DNA of 64,000 nucleotides from Pirellulaceae bacterium (GTDB taxonomy: Bacteria > Planctomycetota > Planctomycetia > Pirellulales > Pirellulaceae): the NCBI GenBank assembly GCA_023382975.1, contig JAHDXO010000008.1, positions 1-64,000 on the forward strand, given 5' to 3'. The notes under the pieces were generated by a model. It had not been told where the DNA came from and did no database searches. It worked only from the letters and a program-made list of their open reading frames with translations. Shown piece after piece: positions 29,384 through 35,979 of this stretch (position 1 is the first letter of the stretch; each line of letters starts with the position of its first letter). The position numbers and the translations under genes are program-made.

Positions 29384-30886
29384 ATGACACTCAAACAGCT
29401 CTTCTCGGTCTCGCTTTCATTCCTGGCTTGCTTCGCCGCCGTCACCCAGGCGGCTGACCCGCCGCGGCTGAACGTCGTTTTCATTTTGGCCGACGACCTT
29501 GGGTGGGGCGAACTGGGGTGCTACGGCCAGCAGAAGATTCCCACGCCGCACATCGACCGGCTGGCGGCACAAGGCATGCGATTCACTCGCCACTACACCG
29601 GGGCGCCGGTTTGCGCTCCGGCCCGCTGCGCGTTGATGACCGGCAAGCACTTGGGCCATGCCGAAGTCCGCGGCAATTTCCGCGTTCAGGCCGCTTTCCC
29701 GGAATTCGACGAGGGCCAGTATCCGCTGTCCGAACAAGCCGTGACGGTGGCCCAGGTCTTCCAGCGAGCCGGCTACGCCACCGCGGCGATGGGCAAATGG
29801 GGACTCGGCCCCGTCGGTAGCACGGGTGATCCGAACCGGAAGGGGTTCGATCTGTTTTTCGGTTACAACTGCCAAGGTGTCGCGCATAGTTACTATCCTT
29901 CTCATTTGTGGCGAAACGCCGAGCGGATACCGATCAATGCCAATCCCATTCCCGGTCACCAGAGGCAGCCCGAAGGCGAAGTGCGTCTGGAGGATTGGAC
30001 CGGCGAAACCTATGCGCCGAAGCTAATGATCGCCGAAGCGATCAAGTTCCTGGAGGCCAACCACGCGCGGCCGTTCCTTCTGTACTTGCCGTTCATCGAG
30101 CCGCATGTGGCCATGCATCCGCCGCGAGAATCGGTCGAGCGGTTTCCGGCCGAGTGGGATGCGGAGGTCTATCGCGGGCAATGCGGTTATCTGCCGCATC
30201 CGCGGCCGCGCGCCGGGTATGCCGCGATGATCTCCGACCTGGACGGCTACGTCGGCCGCGTGATGGAAACACTGAATCGAACAGGAGTCGCCGACCGCAC
30301 TCTGGTGATCTTCACCAGCGACAACGGCACGACGCATCCGCGGCTGCCGGACACGCACTTTCATGTCGGTGGCGTCGACGCCGCGTTCTTCAACAGCACC
30401 GCGGGGCTGCGCGGCTACAAAGGCAGCCTGTACGAAGGCGGCATCCGCGTGCCGCTGATCGTCCGACTGCCCGGCCGGATCGAGGCCGGCGCGGTGAGCG
30501 ACGTGCCGAGCTACTTCCCCGACTGGTTTCCGACTCTGTGCGCTGCGGCCGGTTTGGAGACTCCGCCGGGCATGGACGGCGAGAATCTCTGGCCCGTGTT
30601 GACCGAAGGGGTTGTTCCCGAGTCGCGCAACCCGATGGTCTGGGTGTTCCCGGAGTACGGCGGGCAAGTGGCCGTGCGAATCGGCGATTACAAAGTCGTC
30701 CGCCAGGGGCTGAAGACCAAGACGCCCGGCGATTGGGAAGTCTACGACTTGAGCCGGGACCATGCCGAAGAACACGATCTGGCATCCACCCGCGACGATT
30801 TGGTGCGAGAGGCGGAGACGATTCTACGCCGCGAAGTCGCGGAGAATTCCCGCTTTCCCGTCCCGATTCCCGGAGTCTCGAATTAG
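29384..30886 (+). CDS. exported type I sulfatase (arylsulfatase A-like)
   Basis: A 500-residue sulfatase with a signal peptide (about 1-23). The formylglycine site is C77-A-P-A-R81 and the metal-binding pair is Asp37-Asp38 in FILADDLGWGELGCYG. Other family motifs are TPHIDRLAAQGM, GKWGLGP, FTSDNGTTHP and GGIRVPLIVRLPG. It belongs to the arylsulfatase A-like group, distinct from the upstream paralogue. The gene ends nine bases from the convergent end of the ubiquitin-like operon, with no clear terminator between them. Confidence 0.94.
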   Translation: MTLKQLFSVSLSFLACFAAVTQAADPPRLNVVFILADDLGWGELGCYGQQKIPTPHIDRLAAQGMRFTRHYTGAPVCAPARCALMTGKHLGHAEVRGNFRVQAAFPEFDEGQYPLSEQAVTVAQVFQRAGYATAAMGKWGLGPVGSTGDPNRKGFDLFFGYNCQGVAHSYYPSHLWRNAERIPINANPIPGHQRQPEGEVRLEDWTGETYAPKLMIAEAIKFLEANHARPFLLYLPFIEPHVAMHPPRESVERFPAEWDAEVYRGQCGYLPHPRPRAGYAAMISDLDGYVGRVMETLNRTGVADRTLVIFTSDNGTTHPRLPDTHFHVGGVDAAFFNSTAGLRGYKGSLYEGGIRVPLIVRLPGRIEAGAVSDVPSYFPDWFPTLCAAAGLETPPGMDGENLWPVLTEGVVPESRNPMVWVFPEYGGQVAVRIGDYKVVRQGLKTKTPGDWEVYDLSRDHAEEHDLASTRDDLVREAETILRREVAENSRFPVPIPGVSN

Positions 30887-30895
30887 GATTTCCTC

Positions 30896-32320
30896 TTACG
30901 AGATATCGTCCGAGGAAGAAGTCGGTGCGTCGCTCTCCGAATCGGAGCTCTCGCCGATCGGCGGCGTACGACGAACCGACCAGGCATAGCCGGCAAACAG
31001 CATCGCCAGAACCAATGCGGCGGCACCCACCCAAATCCACCAGGAAGCGGACCAGATGGCGGACGAAACGCCCCGGTCGTCGTCCGATGCTGCGGTGGCG
31101 AGTTTCAGTTCGTCCTGCAGCTCGTCGATCCGCTCCTCGAACTCGCGTTCGCGCGACTTGACGCTGGCCAGCGCCTGGTCCAAGGTGTGCACTTGGCTGC
31201 GCAGTTTGGATTCCACTTTGGCCGCCTCGTCCAATTTGCGGCCAAGTGTCCGGATTTCGTCGTTGGAACGGCTCTCCAGTGCGCGGTAGGCTCGCACGTC
31301 GGCGTGCAGTTGTTCGATCTCGCGGCGCTGGTTCTCCAGCAACAAGACCAGATTCTTCGGTGCCTCGTCGTCCAACGCCTCGATGACGCGATCCAGCAGG
31401 TGCAACTGCGATTCCACTTGCTGCGTCTGCCGTTGGTACTCCGTGAGTTCGCCGCTGGCCGCGGGCGACTCCGTCGCCGCCGACGGACGTCTTGCCCCCG
31501 CGGGAGCCAGCGTATCCGGCGTGGCGAACAGCAGTTTCCACGCGAACAGCATCAAGACGAGCAGTTGCACAGTCAGCGTTCCCATGACGCCCAGGGCCAG
31601 CCAGCCGCTGCGCGGATCCGGCACGTTGGTCACGCTGACGGGAAACGCAGTCGGCTGCCCCGAGCCAGCAGAGTAAACATCGTGAGCCATCGAAAATTTC
31701 CCTTCGATTTGTGCGGCGAAATGTTCCAGTTCGCTTTGCCGGTGTCGCGAGGCGATCAGGTAGAAGCCGGCCGTCTCGCGCACTCGCTGGCCGGGATCGC
31801 CCGTCCACTGAAACCAGCCTCGTTCACCGCGGCACGGATCGATCACCAACGCGACGTCCAGCGGCCGGTTGAAGAAATGGTCGCAGATGAACATGTCCAT
31901 GCCGGACAGGAAAACACCCCAATCCGGATGCGTGTGATACCAGCCGACCATCTGCAGTTCGGCCGGAAACTCATCGCGCCGGCTGGTGAAGTCGGCCCAC
32001 GTGTCGTGCGTGAATTTGAAACTGCCCTTGCTGCTCTCGTAGTGCCGTGCGCGAAGCGTGTCCTGAATCACGACGTAGGGCTGCCCCGACTCGTCCTCGT
32101 ACTGGCCGCCCAACAGGACCCCGCCCAATTCGACGCGGGTGTCCGACCTCGCATGGTTCTCCATGTCGCGCATCGCATCGAGATCGACGAAGATGGGCAG
32201 ATCTTGCGGAGCTGGCGAGCCGCAGGCGACGACGGTCAATTGCTTATTGCGGTCGGGGCGCAGACGCGGCAGCCGCTTCGTCTCCTCGACTTCGCCGAAT
32301 TGGATCTCTTGATCGGACAT
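30896..32320 (-). CDS. membrane-anchored JAMM/MPN+ isopeptidase with coiled coil
   Basis: A 474-residue last gene of the ubiquitin-like operon. Residues about 40-190 form a JAB/MPN+ domain with a complete zinc site: Glu64 (VELGG), His129, His131, Ser139 and Asp142 in HTHPDWGVFLSGMD. It is similar to the soluble JAMM protein of the same operon (shared FTHDTWA, VFLSG-x-DMFI, FQW). Unlike that one it continues into a membrane helix (about 239-265), a long Leu/Glu/Arg-rich coiled coil (about 295-412), a second membrane helix (about 424-448) and an acidic Ser/Asp tail. The probable topology puts the peptidase and tail in the cytoplasm and the coiled coil outside. The ATG at 32320 lies two bases past the E1 stop, fitting translational coupling. 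Its proposed role is removal of the modifier at the membrane. Confidence 0.88.
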   Translation of the reverse strand: MSDQEIQFGEVEETKRLPRLRPDRNKQLTVVACGSPAPQDLPIFVDLDAMRDMENHARSDTRVELGGVLLGGQYEDESGQPYVVIQDTLRARHYESSKGSFKFTHDTWADFTSRRDEFPAELQMVGWYHTHPDWGVFLSGMDMFICDHFFNRPLDVALVIDPCRGERGWFQWTGDPGQRVRETAGFYLIASRHRQSELEHFAAQIEGKFSMAHDVYSAGSGQPTAFPVSVTNVPDPRSGWLALGVMGTLTVQLLVLMLFAWKLLFATPDTLAPAGARRPSAATESPAASGELTEYQRQTQQVESQLHLLDRVIEALDDEAPKNLVLLLENQRREIEQLHADVRAYRALESRSNDEIRTLGRKLDEAAKVESKLRSQVHTLDQALASVKSREREFEERIDELQDELKLATAASDDDRGVSSAIWSASWWIWVGAAALVLAMLFAGYAWSVRRTPPIGESSDSESDAPTSSSDDIS

Positions 32321-32322
32321 GC

Positions 32323-33501
32323 TCAGCCTGCCGCCTCGCCCCACGCTTCGTCGCGGTCGCCGGCCAGCAGGACGATGCGCTCGTCTTGTCCGCTGACGAC
32401 CCGAACCAGATCGTAAGGCGGAATCCCCAACTCCGCCAGGGTCCGTCCCGCCAATTCCGAGTCGGCTGCAATCTCATGAACCAGTTCCGGCCGTCCCTGC
32501 TGCTGGCAGTGCGGACAGATGCCGCGGCTCATGCCAACTTTCGCCAGCGGCTGCATCACCGGGTCCGCGGTACCGCACGACTGGCAGACCATCGCGACGA
32601 CCAGATCACGGTCCAACCGCAATCGCGGCGTATCGTTGCTCAGCGATTCCCGCACGGCAGCGAACAACTGGCGCGCGGTGACTTCCTTGCTGCTCAGCGG
32701 CGACTCGACCGCCGCGGGATACGTCTCGTGGCTGAGGCAATCTTCGCGGCGCTGGAACCGCGTACGATAGAATTGGTTGGCAACCCCGTTGTAGACCAGC
32801 GCTTCACCGCGTCCGACCGGCATGTCGTGAATCAGCTTCAACGCCTCCTGCGTCTGCCAGCCGCCGATCATCGAAGCGATCGTCGGCGCCGTGGGCACGC
32901 GGCCCGCCGCGATATCCTCGTGCCGAAGCAGCGGGCAACTATACCGCAGATTGATCAATCGGTAATCCATCTCGGTCATCGCGCACTCGTAACAGGCGCT
33001 ATCGGGTGGGGTGAACACCTTGACGACGCCGTTAATTTCCTGGATGCCGCCGTCGACCCACGGCGTACCCGTCTTCCAGCAGCAGCGGTTCACCCACAGG
33101 CGAGCTTCCCGGTTGTCCAAGCAGCCGATCACGACGTCCGCGTCGCGGAACAGGCCCAGCCCCACATCGGTCAACACGTTGCCACAGCAACCGGTGACCC
33201 GCACGTCCGGGTTCAGATCGCGGACCGCTTCGGCGGCCACCTCGGCCTTCGGGCGTCCGCGGTCGCGGTTTCGGAACAGCACACTGCGCGTCAGGTTCGC
33301 CGCTTCGACCCGATCAAAATCGATCACGAAGATGTGGCCCACGCCCACCAGCGCCAGGTTCTTCAGCACTTCGTTTCCCAACGCTCCAGCGCCGACCACC
33401 AGGATACGGGCGCGCGACAACCGTGGCTGGTCCCACCACGGAATCAGCCGCAGACGGGCGTAACGGTCCTCGTCGTCGATCCACAGTTGTTCGCCGCTCA
33501 T
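32323..33501 (-). CDS. E1-like ubiquitin-activating enzyme (ThiF/MoeB fold)
   Basis: A 392-residue E1 family enzyme. The nucleotide-binding loop is G37-A-G39-A-L-G42, followed by Asp61-x-Asp63-x-x-Glu66-x-x-Asn69-Leu-x-Arg72 and Lys85, the usual adenylation residues, with Asp129 in GCLDN. A zinc-type CxxC pair is at Cys170/Cys173 and others at Cys306/Cys309 and Cys329/Cys332. Cys189, in YSCPLLRHEDI upstream of the VPTAPTIAS loop, is a candidate catalytic thioester cysteine by position. The last 100 or so residues hold the treble-clef-like cysteines and a small extra domain. It should adenylate the C-terminus of the ubiquitin-like protein and pass it to the E2. The stop is two bases from the next start. 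Confidence 0.9.
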   Translation of the reverse strand: MSGEQLWIDDEDRYARLRLIPWWDQPRLSRARILVVGAGALGNEVLKNLALVGVGHIFVIDFDRVEAANLTRSVLFRNRDRGRPKAEVAAEAVRDLNPDVRVTGCCGNVLTDVGLGLFRDADVVIGCLDNREARLWVNRCCWKTGTPWVDGGIQEINGVVKVFTPPDSACYECAMTEMDYRLINLRYSCPLLRHEDIAAGRVPTAPTIASMIGGWQTQEALKLIHDMPVGRGEALVYNGVANQFYRTRFQRREDCLSHETYPAAVESPLSSKEVTARQLFAAVRESLSNDTPRLRLDRDLVVAMVCQSCGTADPVMQPLAKVGMSRGICPHCQQQGRPELVHEIAADSELAGRTLAELGIPPYDLVRVVSGQDERIVLLAGDRDEAWGEAAG

Positions 33502-33528
33502 CGCCTTCCGCGGTCCATCCGCGCCTCG

Positions 33529-34053
33529 CTAGTTGTCGTTCGCCCGGCAACAGAATCCGCAACCGACCACCCGGTCGCCTTGCCATTGAAAGAAACCCAA
33601 TTCCTTCCGTTGCGGATCGACCACCATCGCGACTTGCCACGCTGCGCGGAAAAAGTGGCGGTGAATGAACATGTCGTACCCGGACAAGAAAACGCCGAAG
33701 CCTGGATGGGTATGATGCCAGCCTACGACGTTCATGTCCGGAAAGCGATCGTGGACTTCTCGCGTCATCGCCGCCCATGTATCGTGCGTAAACGTCAGCG
33801 ATGTCGCCCGGGACTTGGTTGCGACCGCCGGCAGAAAATCGCGGATCTCCAGAACGCGTTGACCGGAGGGCGGCACGGGCCCCAACAGGAAGCCGCCCAA
33901 CTCGCGGTACAGATCGTGTTCGGAGTAATCGATCACCGATTCCAGCGCGGAATGGGCGATCACGATCTGGCAAGCGTCGGCATGCCAAGTGCCGAACGTT
34001 TCGCCGGGAAGCGAGGAACTGGCGGATCTTGTGGTGGTCCGAGGGTTCGACAT
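33529..34053 (-). CDS. soluble JAMM/MPN+ isopeptidase
   Basis: A 174-residue protein, essentially a single JAB/MPN+ domain. The zinc ligands and catalytic residues are all present: Glu51 (RELGG), His114, His116, Ser124 and Asp127 in the pattern HTHPGFGVFLSGYD. It is the typical size for bacterial JAMM peptidases that process or remove ubiquitin-like modifiers. It starts one base after the E2 stop and ends 27 bases before the E1 start. A Cys cluster, CGFCC, near the C-terminus is unexplained and might bind metal. Confidence 0.9.
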   Translation of the reverse strand: MSNPRTTTRSASSSLPGETFGTWHADACQIVIAHSALESVIDYSEHDLYRELGGFLLGPVPPSGQRVLEIRDFLPAVATKSRATSLTFTHDTWAAMTREVHDRFPDMNVVGWHHTHPGFGVFLSGYDMFIHRHFFRAAWQVAMVVDPQRKELGFFQWQGDRVVGCGFCCRANDN

Positions 34054-34054
34054 G

Positions 34055-34777
34055 TCATTCGATGAACAGAATTTCCGGCGAACCCGCGAGTTCCGCCCCC
34101 TCCGGGACCAGTTCCGCGTCGATGATTTCGAGGGACTCCTCCATAAACAGAATCTCCAGTCCGTCCGTATCGAAGTCGCTGGGTACGGCGCGCACGGGGC
34201 CCTCGGTCGGAAAGCGGCGGCGCGGGACGTCTCGCACCGTAGCGTTAGCCCCGGTTCGACCGGCGATTGTCACGGGCGGCGGCGACGACATCCGCAGCGG
34301 ACGCGGATCGACTGGAAAAGTGTGTGCGGTTTGCGTGCGCGCCCATTGCGCCGCCTCGCGGTTGTACGGGCTTTCGACGTCGTAGTTCTCGTAGCGGATC
34401 ATGTCCCAAAGCATCTCGCACAATTGGTCCAGCCGCAAACTCGGCACCCAGTGCGTACTGTAGCCGCCCAAGCAAACGATCCCGTTGGACGAGATGTTTG
34501 GGTGGAATATCGGCGTCTTCCAAATCAACTCGGGCATCTGTCGAGGATACGCGGCGCCCAAGCGGATCAGCACTTGATGATGCTCGCGGATCAATGTTTC
34601 GAGCGAGCCTTCGGGACGGCTCAACCCTCGACCGCGGAAGCTCACCAAGTACACCTCGGGAGGACCTCCAAACGTCCGGCCCGGAACCGAATAATCCAAG
34701 ATCGAACTGTTCGCCCTCAGTTGCTGAAGCGATCTCTCGTCGCTTGACAAGCGGCGGTGTCGAGGTGATTGCTGCAT
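34055..34777 (-). CDS. E2-like ubiquitin-conjugating enzyme with acidic repeat tail
   Basis: A 240-residue protein. Residues about 10-150 form a UBC fold with the classic order PELIWKTPIFHPN (HPN at 92-94), then Cys102 in GIVCLGG as the predicted thioester cysteine, and WVPSLRLDQLCEML. The spacing of HPN to Cys is typical of E2 enzymes. After residue 155 comes a Pro/Arg-rich linker and an acidic tail with three short hydrophobic-acidic units: LEILFMEE (207-214), LEIID (216-220) and PEILFIE at the very end (234-240). GGGGAG lies six bases upstream of the ATG. It would receive the modifier from the E1 and conjugate it to targets. Confidence 0.92.
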   Translation of the reverse strand: MQQSPRHRRLSSDERSLQQLRANSSILDYSVPGRTFGGPPEVYLVSFRGRGLSRPEGSLETLIREHHQVLIRLGAAYPRQMPELIWKTPIFHPNISSNGIVCLGGYSTHWVPSLRLDQLCEMLWDMIRYENYDVESPYNREAAQWARTQTAHTFPVDPRPLRMSSPPPVTIAGRTGANATVRDVPRRRFPTEGPVRAVPSDFDTDGLEILFMEESLEIIDAELVPEGAELAGSPEILFIE

Positions 34778-34792
34778 CGCGGGCTCCCCATC

Positions 34793-35122
34793 TCAGATGG
34801 AAAATGGGCGTGGTTCCGAGTCATGAATGCCCGCTACGATTTCGGGGTAGACGATCAGATGGTCGCCGTCACGAACCTGAGCCTGAGGCAGCGTCTGCTC
34901 CTCTCGCAACCGCCTGCCACCCTCTTTGTGGTCAAGGCTGTAGCTCATCGGCTGGCCGTCTGGTCCCATAACGGGAAGGTTCATTTTCGTAATGATGTTC
35001 GGCATGATGCGGCGTACCGGAACCGTATCCGCAATCACAGCGTCCACCGATTTGGCGCCCGTCTGGTCCAGAAACGTAACACGAGTCCCACGACGTTCGC
35101 CTCCCATGTCCGGTGCCGTCAT
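34793..35122 (-). CDS. YukD/EsaB-like ubiquitin-fold protein (Ubl modifier)
   Basis: A 109-residue first gene of the operon. Residues about 12-93 have a beta-grasp pattern: VTFLDQ, a VPVRRIMPNIITKMNLP helix, then YSLDHKEGGRRLREEQTLPQAQVRDGDHLIVYP, closest to YukD/EsaB-type ubiquitin-like proteins. There is no C-terminal diglycine; the chain ends RPFSI, with the last glycine at Gly98. Either the final residue is used directly, or a JAMM peptidase trims the tail. AGGAG at 35131-35135, eight bases before the ATG, fixes the start. It is followed 15 bases later by the E2. Confidence 0.85.
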   Translation of the reverse strand: MTAPDMGGERRGTRVTFLDQTGAKSVDAVIADTVPVRRIMPNIITKMNLPVMGPDGQPMSYSLDHKEGGRRLREEQTLPQAQVRDGDHLIVYPEIVAGIHDSEPRPFSI

Positions 35123-35246
35123 CCCTCGCGCTCCTAAAGTACGAGACCAATTCGATCGTTTGAAAAGAACTCAGATCGTATCGTCGTTACGAGTACGTCT
35201 ATTCGTCGGCGCACGTGAAATCTTGTCCGACATCTTGATGGGGGTC

Positions 35247-35252
35247 ATTGTA
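35247..35252 (-). promoter_or_regulatory. possible extended -10 element for the ubiquitin-like operon
   Basis: On the minus strand the sequence TGCTACAAT has the form of an extended -10 element (TGnTACAAT) in the 161-base region between the Rrf2-type gene and the first operon gene. No good -35 match lies at 16-18 bases upstream. If used, it gives a leader of roughly 120 bases. The assignment is tentative. Confidence 0.3.
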
Positions 35253-35283
35253 GCAGGACGAACGGCACACGAACACCATCCGC

Positions 35284-35733
35284 TCAATGCCGGGCAGCAT
35301 TCTCGGCAGCATGAGACGCCCGCCAGCGGCGGCGGGTCTCGAAAGCGGCGATATCGGCGATGGTCGTGCTCTCGAGGAAATCCATCAATTTTTCGCGATG
35401 CATCAAGCAGAAATCGTGGGCCGGGCAGGCGCGATCATGGCTACACGGATCGTTGCCCAGCATGCAGCGCGGCTGGATGGCCGGGTCTTCCATAGCGACG
35501 CACAGTTCCAGCAGGCTGATCTCTTGCGGCTGGCGTGCCAAGCTGACTCCGCCGCCCACGCCTCGTTGCGTATTCACCAGTTTGCGCCGTGCCAGTTGGT
35601 TGATGATCTTTGCCAAGTAGGCTGCTGGCATTTCGCACGCCTCGGCGATAACTTTCACCAAAACCGGCTTTCCCCCCATGGCGGCTATACATCCCAGAGC
35701 GCTGGCGGCGTAGGCAGTGGACTGGCTGAGCAT
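35284..35733 (-). CDS. Rrf2-family transcriptional regulator
   Basis: A 149-residue winged-helix regulator. The N-terminal helix-turn-helix region reads LVKVIAEACEMPAAYLAKIINQLARRKLVNTQRGVGGGVSLAR, the standard Rrf2 layout. Three or four cysteines around residues 93-113 (CMLGNDPCSHDRACPAHDFC) could hold an iron-sulfur cluster, as in IscR or NsrR. The ATG at 35733 is chosen because AGGAG lies nine bases upstream; an in-frame TTG just before it has no such site. It is divergent from the cbb3 oxidase genes and upstream of, and co-oriented with, the ubiquitin-like operon, so it may control either. Confidence 0.92.
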   Translation of the reverse strand: MLSQSTAYAASALGCIAAMGGKPVLVKVIAEACEMPAAYLAKIINQLARRKLVNTQRGVGGGVSLARQPQEISLLELCVAMEDPAIQPRCMLGNDPCSHDRACPAHDFCLMHREKLMDFLESTTIADIAAFETRRRWRASHAAENAARH

Positions 35734-35762
35734 GAGCGGGAACTCCTGAATCAAGGAAGAAG

Positions 35763-35791
35763 AACATACCGATTGACGACTTGAGTGTCAA
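35763..35791 (-). promoter_or_regulatory. sigma-70 type promoter of the Rrf2 gene with overlapping dyad
   Basis: Minus strand: -35 TTGACA (35786-35791), 17-base spacer, -10 TATGTT (35763-35768), about 30 bases before the start codon at 35733. The interval 35773-35791 forms an inverted repeat TTGAC-N9-GTCAA covering the -35 element, which would suit an autoregulatory binding site. The N9 gap is unlike the FNR/Anr motif TTGAT-N4-ATCAA. Confidence 0.6.
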
Positions 35792-35979
35792 CTATTCATC
35801 GGTCACGAAGCGAATTCGCACCTGTCCTGGATGGCGAAATCAACCCTCAACCACTTGACGAGGCCACGCTTTTTGCCGAAAATCCGCACGACTATTGGCG
35901 AAAAAATGATCTACAGGTCATCTATTAGAATGGCCGTCGATTGCAGGAAAACAACGACCTAAGGAACCGGAGGATGCCG

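Noticed and set aside
32047-34065. 672-codon plus-strand frame across the E1, JAMM and E2 genes
   Set aside because: It is the shadow of the ubiquitin-like operon, whose proteins carry complete catalytic motifs on the minus strand.
30896-35122. Ubiquitin-like operon as a simple thiamine or molybdopterin (ThiF/MoeB, ThiS/MoaD) sulfur-transfer cluster
   Set aside because: Such clusters lack a UBC-fold E2, and their ThiS/MoaD proteins end in GG. Here an E2 with HPN and Cys is present and no ThiG, ThiH, MoaE or cysteine synthase gene accompanies it.
35763-35791. FNR/Anr box controlling the cbb3 genes
   Set aside because: The inverted repeat has a nine-base gap and GTCAA arms, not TTGAT-N4-ATCAA, and it overlaps the promoter of the opposite-strand regulator.
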